A DNA stretch of 6,217 bases. Origin: Atribacterota bacterium (GTDB lineage: Bacteria > Atribacterota > Phoenicimicrobiia > Phoenicimicrobiales > Phoenicimicrobiaceae). Location: positions 1-6,217 of the forward strand of contig DAOUTX010000067.1 of assembly GCA_030668465.1 (NCBI GenBank), in the 5' to 3' direction. The translations under genes were made by a program, and so were the position numbers. Shown piece by piece: positions 1-5,646 of the stretch. Numbering within the stretch: position 1 is the stretch's first letter; each line of letters begins with the position of its first letter. Below the pieces are notes generated by a model. It made no database searches. It worked only from the letters and a program-made list of their open reading frames with translations, and was not told the origin of the DNA.

Positions 1-639
1 GGTTTTGGAAGCGGAAAGACGGAAATTGCCATTAATTATTCCATATATTACAAAAAAAAACACAATCAGGTTGCTATTGTAGATTTAGATATTGTTAATC
101 CGTATTTTAGAACTCGAGAAGCAAGAGATGTCTTAAATCTTAAAGGCATAAAAGTGATTTCCCCTGAAGGTGAGATGGTTTATGCTGATTTACCCTTAAT
201 TTCACCCGAAACAAAAGGTTTAATCCAGAATCCAGATTGTCATCTAATTCTTGATGTGGGGGGAGACGATGTAGGAACAGTCGTTTTGGGGAATTTTAAA
301 TCTTTCATTAAAGATTTAGATTATGAAATGCTGCTGGTAGTAAATTCTTACCGACCTCTTACTCAAAGTGTACCTCAAATCCAGCAAATGGCTCAGGAAA
401 TAGAAAATTCATCTCGATTGAAGATTAGCGGAATTGTTAGTAATCCTAATTTAAGTGGACAAACAGATGAAAAGATAATTAAAAAGGGTCACATCTTGAT
501 AAAACAAGCATCTCAAAAATTAAATTTACCCATTAAATTCATCTGCATAGATGAACGGTTTTCTCAAAAATTTAAGCAGGAAAATTTCGAAGAATCAATA
601 TTTTATATAAAACGTTTTATGCATTTACCGTGGAATTAA
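1..639 (+). CDS. P-loop ATPase, MinD/CobQ-like, 5'-truncated by window edge
   Basis: The frame is open from base 1 to the TAA at 637-639, giving 212 visible residues; the true start lies before the window. The first residues, GFGSGKTE, are the end of a Walker A loop, so probably only a short N-terminal stretch is missing. Residues 24-41 (VAIVDLDIVNPYFRTREA) look like the switch-I region of SIMIBI-class ATPases, and residues 82-92 (LILDVGGDDVG) look like Walker B. The protein ends in an MHLPW-type motif. No membrane segment or metal-binding cysteine cluster is visible. From memory, similar ATPases precede ferredoxin and 2-oxoacid oxidoreductase genes in anaerobic Firmicutes; the role is not established. 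A maturation or regulatory role for the downstream oxidoreductase is inference. The stop is 27 bp before vorD, so the two are probably co-transcribed. The GTG at 154 is an internal valine codon, not a start. Confidence 0.85.
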   Translation, partial: GFGSGKTEIAINYSIYYKKKHNQVAIVDLDIVNPYFRTREARDVLNLKGIKVISPEGEMVYADLPLISPETKGLIQNPDCHLILDVGGDDVGTVVLGNFKSFIKDLDYEMLLVVNSYRPLTQSVPQIQQMAQEIENSSRLKISGIVSNPNLSGQTDEKIIKKGHILIKQASQKLNLPIKFICIDERFSQKFKQENFEESIFYIKRFMHLPWN

Positions 640-648
640 GCTTCAAAA

Positions 649-657
649 AAGGAGAGG
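649..657 (+). promoter_or_regulatory. Ribosome binding site of vorD
   Basis: AAGGAGAGG ends 9 nt before the ATG at 667. It fixes the ferredoxin start and rules out the overlapping reading frame from 683, which has no comparable site. Confidence 0.8.
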
Positions 658-666
658 AAAAAGAAT

Positions 667-870
667 ATGGCAAAAATTGTAGTTGATGAAGAAAGGTGTA
701 AGGGGTGCGAATTATGTATTCCCGCTTGCCCTAAACACATTATGGTTATGTCTAAAAAATTTAACAAAAAAGGTTACTACCCAGCTAAGCAGGTTAAACC
801 GGAAGAATGCACTGGTTGCGCTTTTTGTGCAATGGTTTGTCCAGATATCGCTATTGAAGTATTTAAGTAA
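667..870 (+). CDS. vorD: Ferredoxin (delta) subunit of 2-oxoacid:ferredoxin oxidoreductase
   Basis: This 67-residue protein carries two complete CxxCxxCxxxCP motifs, at Cys11/14/17/21 and Cys48/51/54/58, so it should bind two [4Fe-4S] clusters. It matches the small delta subunit (VorD/KorD/PorD type) of four-subunit 2-oxoacid oxidoreductases in length and layout. It would carry electrons from the catalytic alpha/beta subunits to soluble ferredoxin in the cytoplasm. The three catalytic subunit genes follow on the same strand, supporting this over a free ferredoxin. Unusually, 188 bp of repeat-rich DNA separates it from vorB. The choice of vor over kor or por rests on vorB and vorA resemblance and is not proof of substrate. 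Confidence 0.9.
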   Translation: MAKIVVDEERCKGCELCIPACPKHIMVMSKKFNKKGYYPAKQVKPEECTGCAFCAMVCPDIAIEVFK

Positions 871-872
871 AT

Positions 873-932
873 TAGTCGTTAGTGAATAGTGAATAGTCGT
901 TAATTTCAAATACAAAATGCAAGATAAACAAT
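873..932 (+). repeat. Degenerate 7-bp repeat array (TAGTGAA and NCAAAAT words)
   Basis: TAGTCGT occurs at 873 and 894 and TAGTGAA at 880 and 887, all in exact 7-bp phase. After a few bases a second word family starts: TTCAAAT at 905, ACAAAAT at 912, GCAAGAT at 919 and AAACAAT at 926, again in 7-bp steps with consensus NCAAAAT. The array begins three bases after the vorD stop codon. Both words include stop codons or frame shifts in all frames, so this is not coding. Confidence 0.75.
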
Positions 933-972
933 TAGAGCTCTTAAGCACAACAATTTTATCCATAATAGACTT

Positions 973-1004
973 GCCCTGTTAAGTGAGTATCTACTAAACA
1001 AGGC
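973..1004 (+). other. Imperfect hairpin upstream of vorB
   Basis: GCCCTGTT (973-980) pairs with AACAAGGC (997-1004) apart from one C/A mismatch. Inside, AGT (982-984) pairs with ACT (993-995) across an A/A mismatch, leaving an 8-nt loop. It is not followed by a T run, so it is not a typical terminator. The left-arm string CCCTGTTAA (974-982) recurs at 3510-3518 in the next long gap, but without a matching right arm. It could be an mRNA processing or leader structure; the role is unknown. Confidence 0.4.
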
Positions 1005-1058
1005 TTACAGAAAAAGGAAATTTCTATAAAATTAAATTATTATCAAGGAGGCTGAAAA

Positions 1059-2117
1059 ATGGGAGAAAAAATCTTAATGAAAGGAAATGAAGCTATTGGA
1101 GAGGCAGCAATTCGTGTAGGATGCCATTTTTATTTCGGTTATCCGATTACCCCTCAAAGCGAATTAGCTGCCTATATGTCTAAAAAATTACCCAAGATTA
1201 AGAATGCAGCTTTTATACAAGCTGAAAGTGAAATAATAGCAATAAATATGGTTTACGGAGCCGCTTCCACAGGAGCAAGAACCATGACTTCATCCTCGAG
1301 TACGGGAATCAGTTTGAAGCAAGAGGGAATTTCTTTTATTGCCTGCGCTGAATTACCATGCGTAATAGTAAATATGCAGAGAGGAGGCCCAGGATTAGGA
1401 AGTATACAGCCCGGACAAGCTGATTATTTTCAAGCTACCAAAGGAGGAGGACACGGTGATTATCATTTAATCGTCCTTGCTCCGTCTTCGGTGCAAGAGT
1501 TGGTAGATTTAACCATGGATGCTTTTGATTTGGCTGATAAATATACAAATCCCGCAATGATATTAGGAGATGGACTTATAGGACAAATGATGGAATCTGT
1601 AGAGTTTAAGGAAAGAAAAAAAATTGATTTGCCAGATAAAAAAGGATGGATTTTAACCGGGTGCAAAGGAAGAAAAAAATATTGTATTGTTCCCTTTAAT
1701 ATGGATCCTTATGAAATGGAAAAAGTGAATTTTAAAATTCAGGAGAAATATAATAAATTAAAAGAAAGAGAAGTTAGGTATGAAGCAGTTAATTTGGATA
1801 ACGCTGACTTAATAATAGTTGCTTACGGAACAGTAGCTCGGATTGCTAAGACGGTAATCCAAAATGCAAAAAGTGAAGGAATTAATATCGGATTAATCAG
1901 GCCAATTACTTTATTCCCTTTCCCCGAGAGTATAATTGCTGAGGCTTCCAAAAAGGTAAATAAGTTTTTAGTAGTTGAAATGAGCTTAGGCCAGATGGTA
2001 GAAGATGTCAAATTAGCAGTGAACGGTAAAGCAGAAATTAATTTTTATGGTAGAGTAGGCGGGGTTGTACCTACACAAAGTGAAATTTTGAACGAAATAA
2101 AAAAATATTTAAAATAG
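1059..2117 (+). CDS. vorB: 2-oxoacid:ferredoxin oxidoreductase alpha subunit (VorB type)
   Basis: The 352-residue product matches the alpha subunit of the VorB/KorA family over its full length. The N-terminal pyrimidine domain has GYPITPQSE at 27-35, QAESE at 54-58 followed by INMVYGAASTGAR, and TSSSSTG at 77-83. GGPGLG (109-114) and the ADYFQATKGGGHGDY stretch (121-135) are characteristic. The C-terminal part, from about residue 250 (ADLIIVAYGTVARIAK), is transketolase domain II. With VorA it forms the thiamine diphosphate active site that decarboxylates a 2-oxoacid to acyl-CoA. The start is set by AAGGAGG at 1045-1051, 7 nt before ATG. The gene is intact. It sits 45 bp before the vorA start. 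Substrate could be 2-oxoisovalerate and other branched 2-oxoacids or 2-oxoglutarate; pyruvate is less likely because family layout differs. Confidence 0.92.
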   Translation: MGEKILMKGNEAIGEAAIRVGCHFYFGYPITPQSELAAYMSKKLPKIKNAAFIQAESEIIAINMVYGAASTGARTMTSSSSTGISLKQEGISFIACAELPCVIVNMQRGGPGLGSIQPGQADYFQATKGGGHGDYHLIVLAPSSVQELVDLTMDAFDLADKYTNPAMILGDGLIGQMMESVEFKERKKIDLPDKKGWILTGCKGRKKYCIVPFNMDPYEMEKVNFKIQEKYNKLKEREVRYEAVNLDNADLIIVAYGTVARIAKTVIQNAKSEGINIGLIRPITLFPFPESIIAEASKKVNKFLVVEMSLGQMVEDVKLAVNGKAEINFYGRVGGVVPTQSEILNEIKKYLK

Positions 2118-2143
2118 ATTAGTTACATTTCAGATTATATTAC

Positions 2144-2150
2144 GGAGGTG
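2144..2150 (+). promoter_or_regulatory. Ribosome binding site that decides the vorA start
   Basis: GGAGGTG is a near-perfect anti-16S match. Its last three bases form an in-frame GTG at 2148 that could be mistaken for the start. The ATG at 2163 lies 12 nt downstream, a slightly long spacer, and the protein from there begins MKKVFGRPKSL, as expected for VorA. Confidence 0.75.
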
Positions 2151-2162
2151 TATAATAATATT

Positions 2163-2909
2163 ATGAAGAAAGTTTTTGGTAGACCCAAATCTTTAACCAA
2201 AGATCCTTTTACTTATTGTCCGGGATGTCATCATGGCATTGCCCATCGCTTAGTGGCTGAAGTTTTAGATGAATTTGGGATAAGAGAGAAAACTATAGGA
2301 ATAAGCCCGGTAGGTTGTGCAGTATTTACCTATGCGTTTTTTGATTGTGATATGATTTGTGCAGCGCACGGGAGAGCCCCTTCTGTAGCTACCGGAATGA
2401 AAAGATCAAAACCAGATTCTATTGTATTTACTTATCAAGGAGATGGAGATCTTGCCGCTATTGGTATGGGAGAGATAGTACATACTGCTAACCGAGGTGA
2501 GAGTATTACGGTTATATTTATAAATAATGCTATTTATGGAATGACCGGTGGACAGATGGCACCCACTACTTTAGTGGGACAGGTAACTCAAACCTCTCCT
2601 TATGGTAGAGACCCGAAAACTATGGGGTATCCTATAAAAGTAGCGGAGATGTTATCTACTCTAAAAGGAGTTGCTTATATTTCTCGGGTAGCCTTATCCA
2701 AGCCCGCCTACGTGTTGAAAGCAAAGAAAGCTATAAGAAAAGCTTTTCAATCACAGATAGAGGGCAAAGGTTTTTCTCTGGTTGAAATTCTATCTACGTG
2801 TCCTACTAACTGGGGGTTAAGTCCGATTGAAGCAAGTAAGTGGTTGGAAGAAAATATGATTCCTTATTATCCATTAGGAGAATTTAAAACTCCCGAGGAG
2901 GTGTCTTGA
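2163..2909 (+). CDS. vorA: 2-oxoacid:ferredoxin oxidoreductase beta subunit, TPP-binding (VorA type)
   Basis: From ATG 2163 the product is 248 residues, normal for the beta subunit. Thiamine diphosphate binding is shown by GDG at 93-95 and NN at 121-122, the GDGx25NN pattern that holds Mg-TPP. Cys19 and Cys22 (CPGC), Cys52 (PVGC) and Cys213 (STCPTNWG) match the four ligands of the [4Fe-4S] cluster next to TPP in this family. AAHGRAPSVATG (67-78) and YGMTGGQMAPTT (125-136) are further family signatures. It pairs with VorB to form the catalytic core in the cytoplasm. Its stop codon directly abuts the vorC ATG. The in-frame GTG at 2148 is part of the ribosome binding site, so the five extra N-terminal residues it would add are rejected. 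Confidence 0.92.
   Translation: MKKVFGRPKSLTKDPFTYCPGCHHGIAHRLVAEVLDEFGIREKTIGISPVGCAVFTYAFFDCDMICAAHGRAPSVATGMKRSKPDSIVFTYQGDGDLAAIGMGEIVHTANRGESITVIFINNAIYGMTGGQMAPTTLVGQVTQTSPYGRDPKTMGYPIKVAEMLSTLKGVAYISRVALSKPAYVLKAKKAIRKAFQSQIEGKGFSLVEILSTCPTNWGLSPIEASKWLEENMIPYYPLGEFKTPEEVS
2896..2903 (+). promoter_or_regulatory. Ribosome binding site of vorC within the end of vorA
   Basis: AGGAGGTG ends 6 nt before the ATG at 2910. It lies inside the last codons of vorA, and the vorA TGA touches the vorC ATG, an arrangement that favours translational coupling and balanced subunit amounts. Confidence 0.8.
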
Positions 2910-3449
2910 ATGTTAGAGAGAATGATTATTTCAGGATTTGGTGGTCAAGGAATTATGTTAATGGGCAGATTATTGGCTTATGCTGCCATGTTAGAAGGGA
3001 AAAATGTTGCCTGGATGCCTTCTTATGGACCAGAGATGAGGGGAGGAACAGCAAATTGTACAGTACTTATTTCAAAAGAGGAGATCGGATCTCCAATTGT
3101 ATCTCATCCCAAAACATTAATTGCTATGAATCAACCTTCGTTAGATAAATTTGAACCAAATGTAAATGAGGATGGATTGATTATCTTGAATGATTCATTA
3201 ATAGAACGTAAATTAAGCAGGAATGATGTTAATGTGATAAGGATTCCTGCAGATGATATTGCTGATAAGCTAGGTAATTCAAGGGCAGCCAATATGGTAG
3301 TTTTAGGTGCTTATGTTAAAAAATCAGGAGTCGTAAAGATGGAAACCATATTTAAGGCCTTAGAGAAGGCTTTGACCGGACGTAACCAAAAATTAATGGA
3401 TATAAATAAGAAAGCTTTGAAGCAAGGAGCAGAATTAGTAAAACAGTGA
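2910..3449 (+). CDS. vorC: 2-oxoacid:ferredoxin oxidoreductase gamma subunit (VorC type)
   Basis: The 179-residue product is a full-length gamma subunit. It begins with the nucleotide/CoA-type loop GFGGQGIM (9-16) and has the family signature SYGPEMRGGTANC at 38-50. In four-subunit enzymes this domain corresponds to the gamma domain of pyruvate:ferredoxin oxidoreductase and is thought to help bind CoA. The start at 2910 has an ideal ribosome binding site; an in-frame ATG at 2922 would cut into the first beta strand. It is the last gene of the vorDBAC operon. The following 374 bp contain no clear terminator. Confidence 0.92.
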   Translation: MLERMIISGFGGQGIMLMGRLLAYAAMLEGKNVAWMPSYGPEMRGGTANCTVLISKEEIGSPIVSHPKTLIAMNQPSLDKFEPNVNEDGLIILNDSLIERKLSRNDVNVIRIPADDIADKLGNSRAANMVVLGAYVKKSGVVKMETIFKALEKALTGRNQKLMDINKKALKQGAELVKQ

Positions 3450-3480
3450 TAAAATAGCTTCATAGTTTATGGGCGATGTG

Positions 3481-3508
3481 TATATACTATTCTGGATAGA
3501 AGTACATA
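3481..3508 (+). other. Weak AT-rich hairpin after vorC
   Basis: TATATACT (3481-3488) pairs with AGTACATA (3501-3508) with one A/C mismatch. TCT (3491-3493) pairs with AGA (3498-3500) around a GGAT loop, with a 2-nt bulge between the two stems. It is followed by TCCCTG rather than a T run, so it is at best a 3'-end stabilising structure for the vor transcript. Confidence 0.3.
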
Positions 3509-3520
3509 TCCCTGTTAAAA

Positions 3521-3606
3521 CTAAAAATTCCAAGCGAAAAACGAAAAACCATAATTTAAAACTAAAAACCTATATAGCGCGCAGTGGGTAGCGTTAAGCG
3601 TATAGG
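3521..3606 (+). repeat. Degenerate 7-bp repeats (CTAAAAA/CGAAAAA then TAGCGTT words)
   Basis: CTAAAAA stands at 3521, CGAAAAA at 3535 and 3542 in 7-bp phase, and CTAAAAA again at 3562 after a 1-base slip. A second family follows: TAGCGCG at 3575, CAGTGGG at 3582, TAGCGTT at 3589 and AAGCGTA at 3596, in exact 7-bp steps. ACCTATA (3568-3574) and TATAGGT (3601-3607) form a 7-bp inverted repeat that brackets the second family. CTAAAAACC also occurs at 5649 in another gap. Confidence 0.7.
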
Positions 3607-3611
3607 TCTGG

Positions 3612-3626
3612 GATAAATCATTTATC
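3612..3626. repeat. 15-bp perfect dyad GATAAAT-C-ATTTATC
   Basis: Two 7-bp arms mirror each other around a single central C. One unpaired base is too few for an RNA hairpin loop, so if functional it would be read as DNA, for example as an operator. It lies about 200 bp before the peptidase gene. In AT-rich DNA such a dyad can arise by chance. Confidence 0.35.
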
Positions 3627-3629
3627 AAA

Positions 3630-3685
3630 TTAAAAACGTAAAGCGGAATATGCAAAGTCATAATTCAAAATTTAAAACTTTTTAA
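3630..3685 (+). repeat. Degenerate 7-bp repeats (TTAAAAA/TCAAAAT words)
   Basis: Eight consecutive 7-bp steps share a pyrimidine start and A-rich middle: TTAAAAA at 3630, CGTAAAG at 3637, TGCAAAG at 3651, TCATAAT at 3658, TCAAAAT at 3665 and TTAAAAC at 3672. The TCAAAAT word matches the NCAAAAT family at 905-932, in a different gap. Confidence 0.6.
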
Positions 3686-3700
3686 TAAAGGACTACTATT

Positions 3701-3732
3701 AATGTAGGAGTCGAATTTATCCGCCCTACATT
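3701..3732. repeat. REP-like imperfect palindrome
   Basis: AATGTAGG (3701-3708) and CCTACATT (3725-3732) are perfect 8-bp arms. Inside them CGAAT (3712-3716) and ATCCG (3719-3723) extend the pairing with one mismatch. It resembles, from memory, the GTAGGGGCGAATT-type palindromes scattered between genes in many bacteria. The following TTGTTTGT is T-rich but interrupted, so a terminator role is possible though weak. Confidence 0.6.
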
Positions 3733-3769
3733 TGTTTGTATAATAAACGCTTCTTGTTATACACTAAGA

Positions 3770-3804
3770 TATAATATATGTAATACGATATACGATATAC
3801 TAAT
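3770..3804 (+). repeat. TA-starting heptads overlapping a -10-like box
   Basis: TACGATA is repeated exactly at 3784 and 3791. The neighbouring 7-bp steps at 3770 (TATAATA), 3777 (TATGTAA) and 3798 (TACTAAT) also start with TA, so five heptads run in phase. The first contains TATAAT (3770-3775), 49 bp before the peptidase start, which could be a -10 box; no good -35 stands 16-18 bp upstream. Confidence 0.5.
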
Positions 3805-3823
3805 AAAGAAAGGGGATAAATTA

Positions 3824-4948
3824 ATGGTGAACGAAAAAGGGTTGGTAGAATCTTTTATGGAATTAGTTAGGATAGACAGCATATCTAGGGAAGAGAGGAA
3901 TCTGGCTGACTTTTTAGTAGAAAAGTTAGAAGATTTAGGATTAGAAGTTATAGTTGATCAAGCCGGTGAAAAGGTAAAATCTAATAGCGGAAATATAATA
4001 GCTCGTTTTAAGGGAAATATTAAGGAGGCAACTCCTATTATGTTTTCCGCTCATATGGATACAGTTGTCCCGGGGAAAAACATTAATCCCCTTTGCGATG
4101 GAGAAAAAATTGTAAGCGATGGAAAAACAATTTTAGGAGCAGACGATAAGGCAGCAATTGCCGCTTTATTAGAATCACTGCATATTATTAAGAAAAAAAA
4201 TATTTCACATGGTGATATAGAGATTATATTTTCCATTTGTGAAGAAGTAGGCTTAAAAGGGGCAAAAAATTTAGATATCTCCGAGCTAAATGCCCGAATG
4301 GCTTTTGTTTTAGATGCTGGTGGTCGGATTGGGAAGATTTATACTACGGCACCATCTCAGAATTCTCTGGAAATTATTATTCATGGAAAATCTGCACATG
4401 CCGGTGCAAATCCCGAAGAAGGTATTAATGCTATCCAGGTAGCCGGATTTGCTCTTTCCCGGATGAAGTTAGGTCGGATAGATGAAGAGACTACGGCTAA
4501 TATTGGAGTTATTTCCGGTGGTAATGCTACTAATATTGTTCCTGATAAGGTCACATTAAAAGGAGAGGTCAGGAGCAGAAAAGAAGAAAAATTGGAAAAA
4601 TATACTGAAAAATTAAAACAAATAATCGAAGATACTGCTCAGGAATTTAAAGCAAAGACGGAGATAAAGATTAATAAGGAGTACCGTTGCTACAATTTGT
4701 CCCCTGATGATCAAGTAGTTAATATATCAATAAAGGCAGCAAAAGATATAGGATTACAGCCATTATTATGTCCTAGCGGAGGGGGGAGCGATGCCAACGT
4801 ATTTAATAAGAAAGGTTTCCCCTCAGTTGTTTTAGCAGTGGGCATGGAGAAGGTTCATACTTTGGAAGAATATATCCTTATTAAAGAATTAAAAAATACA
4901 GTAAAATATATTCTGTCTATTATAAATACTGTAGCCTCAGGAGAATAA
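3824..4948 (+). CDS. PepT-like M20-family zinc metallopeptidase
   Basis: The 374-residue product is a full-length member of the M20 peptidase family, closest by eye to the PepT-like group. Expected di-zinc ligands are His77 in SAHMDT (with Asp79), Asp107 in GADDKAA (107 or 108), Glu141 beside catalytic Glu140 in CEEVG, Asp164 in LDAGG, and His345 in VHTLEEY. GKSAHAGANPEEGINAI, from about residue 188, opens the lid/dimerisation domain. There is no signal peptide, so it should act in the cytoplasm, probably on small peptides; the substrate is unknown and true tripeptidase T activity is not shown. ATG 3824 has AAAGGGG 8 nt upstream. The GTG in the second codon is an alternative but worse start. 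The nudF gene follows after 4 bp, so the two are probably co-transcribed. Confidence 0.88.
   Translation: MVNEKGLVESFMELVRIDSISREERNLADFLVEKLEDLGLEVIVDQAGEKVKSNSGNIIARFKGNIKEATPIMFSAHMDTVVPGKNINPLCDGEKIVSDGKTILGADDKAAIAALLESLHIIKKKNISHGDIEIIFSICEEVGLKGAKNLDISELNARMAFVLDAGGRIGKIYTTAPSQNSLEIIIHGKSAHAGANPEEGINAIQVAGFALSRMKLGRIDEETTANIGVISGGNATNIVPDKVTLKGEVRSRKEEKLEKYTEKLKQIIEDTAQEFKAKTEIKINKEYRCYNLSPDDQVVNISIKAAKDIGLQPLLCPSGGGSDANVFNKKGFPSVVLAVGMEKVHTLEEYILIKELKNTVKYILSIINTVASGE
4939..4943 (+). promoter_or_regulatory. Ribosome binding site of nudF inside the peptidase gene
   Basis: AGGAG lies in the last codons of the peptidase gene, 9 nt before the ATG at 4953. The 4-bp intergenic distance with this shared sequence suggests translational coupling. 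Confidence 0.7.
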
Positions 4949-4952
4949 TTAG

Positions 4953-5510
4953 ATGAATAAAGAGGATTCTTTAGAAGAGAAAACTTTATCTTCCACTTAT
5001 ATCTATCAGGGAAAAATTATCAGCCTTCGTCAGGATAAAGCAAAACTTCCTGACGGTCGGGAGACTGTTAGAGAAATAGTTGAACATCCCGGGGCAGTAG
5101 TTGTTTTAGCTTTGACTGATGATAATAAGGTAGTAATGGTTAGACAGTTCAGAAAACCGGTAGATGAAGTTTTATGGGAACTACCAGCGGGGAAAGTTGA
5201 ACCAGGAGAAGATCTGAAAAACTGTGCCCTAAGGGAATTAGAAGAAGAGACCGGTTATTATTCCCGGAAGATTAAAAAACTGATAACTTTTTTCTCTACC
5301 CCCGGTTTTTGTAATGAAAAACTTACCCTCTTTTTAGCAGAAGATTTAGAGGAAAAAAATAAAAATGAAGATACTGATGAATTTATTGAAGTTGAACTAA
5401 TCAAACCAAACGAAGCCCTAAAATTGGTACAAGAAAATATTATTAAAGATGCTAAGACGATTATTGGAATATTATACTTAGTATCAAGTAAAAACAGTAT
5501 CGAGTATTGA
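4953..5510 (+). CDS. nudF: NUDIX hydrolase, probable ADP-ribose pyrophosphatase
   Basis: The 185-residue product has a complete NUDIX box, Gx5Ex7REUxEExGU, from Gly80 to Tyr102, with Glu86, Arg94, Glu95, Glu98 and Glu99 in place for metal binding and catalysis. VRQFRKP (63-69), WELPAGKVEPGE (75-86) and PGFCNEKLTLFLA after the box are typical of the ADP-ribose pyrophosphatase group, which splits ADP-ribose into AMP and ribose 5-phosphate. It is cytoplasmic, with no signal peptide. It follows the peptidase gene by 4 bp. The last codons are odd: the DNA for the C-terminal LVSSKNSIEY is made of the AGTATCG heptad word that continues past the stop, so this tail is probably not conserved. Other NUDIX substrates cannot be excluded. 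Confidence 0.88.
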   Translation: MNKEDSLEEKTLSSTYIYQGKIISLRQDKAKLPDGRETVREIVEHPGAVVVLALTDDNKVVMVRQFRKPVDEVLWELPAGKVEPGEDLKNCALRELEEETGYYSRKIKKLITFFSTPGFCNEKLTLFLAEDLEEKNKNEDTDEFIEVELIKPNEALKLVQENIIKDAKTIIGILYLVSSKNSIEY

Positions 5511-5526
5511 GCATATAGTATCGAGT
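5480..5526 (+). repeat. AGTATCG heptad array crossing the nudF stop codon
   Basis: AGTATCG occurs at 5496 and 5517. AGTATTG at 5503 and AGCATAT at 5510 lie in the same 7-bp phase, and AGTATCA sits at 5480 before a 2-bp slip. The 10-bp string AGTATCGAGT is exact at 5496-5505 and 5517-5526. The nudF stop (TGA 5508-5510) falls inside the array. Confidence 0.75.
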
Positions 5527-5593
5527 CAAAAAAGAAAAAGAAAAGAAAGATTTAAGATAGTATTATATAGTATATAATGAAGAAAGAAGAAGA

Positions 5594-5621
5594 CAGAAGC
5601 CAGTATCCGGAAGCCAGAAGC
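5594..5621 (+). repeat. CAGAAGC heptad array
   Basis: CAGAAGC occurs at 5594 and 5615, with CAGTATC at 5601 and CGGAAGC at 5608 in exact 7-bp phase. The last copy overlaps the left arm of the palindrome at 5620-5646. Confidence 0.75.
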
Positions 5622-5646
5622 AAGGGCGTATTGCATAAGCCCTTGC
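5620..5646. repeat. 27-bp REP-like palindrome
   Basis: GCAAGGGC (5620-5627) and GCCCTTGC (5639-5646) are perfect arms. TAT and ATA continue the pairing inside after a single G/A mismatch, leaving a TGC loop. This is the strongest hairpin in the window. It is followed by AACTAAAAACC rather than T residues, so it is not a standard + strand terminator. It resembles short GC-rich palindromes of the GGGCGTATTGC type found between genes in various bacteria, from memory. Confidence 0.7.

Larger units (their letters stand above)
871..1058. other. Intergenic gap inside the vor operon; 7-bp repeats, hairpin, possible promoter
   Basis: No coding sequence is visible here. From the 5' side it holds a heptad array (873-932), then a hairpin (973-1004), then an AT-rich stretch with a TATAAA (1025-1030), then the vorB ribosome binding site AAGGAGG (1045-1051). 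A CTTACA at 1004-1009 could serve as a -35, but the 15-bp spacing is short, so a promoter here is only possible. There is no hairpin followed by a T run, so a Rho-independent terminator is not supported. Confidence 0.6.
3450..3823. other. 374-bp intergenic gap with repeats, palindromes and possible promoter
   Basis: No gene or RNA gene is recognisable. In order it contains a weak AT-rich hairpin (3481-3508), 7-bp repeat words (3521-3685), a 15-bp dyad (3612-3626), a REP-like palindrome (3701-3732), two TATAAT boxes (3739-3744 and 3770-3775), TA-starting heptads (3770-3804) and the peptidase ribosome binding site AAAGGGG (3809-3815). Neither TATAAT has a convincing -35, so the promoter of the downstream unit is only placed roughly. 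Confidence 0.6.

Noticed and set aside
683..889. + strand reading frame of 68 codons overlapping vorD
   Set aside because: It lies in another frame of a clear two-cluster ferredoxin gene, has no ribosome binding site and its translation has no recognisable motif.
712..963. Minus-strand reading frame over vorD and the following gap
   Set aside because: Its translation is low in recognisable features and is antisense to vorD and the heptad array.
1463..1666. Minus-strand frames inside vorB (also 1823-2011) and inside the peptidase gene (4051-4236)
   Set aside because: All are antisense to well-conserved genes and have no ribosome binding site or recognisable product.
2148..2150. GTG as the start of vorA
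   Set aside because: It is the last part of the GGAGGTG ribosome binding site; the ATG at 2163 fits the known N-terminus of the family.
2906..3148. + strand reading frame of 80 codons at the vorC start
   Set aside because: Frame-shifted shadow of vorC, whose own frame shows full family motifs.
3575..3620. tRNA or other structured RNA gene in the GC-richer block
   Set aside because: No cloverleaf arms, no TTCRA-type T-loop and no acceptor stem can be formed; the block is explained by 7-bp words.
5620..5646. Rho-independent terminator
   Set aside because: The stem is good, but no T run follows on the + strand; the reverse strand has no gene to terminate.
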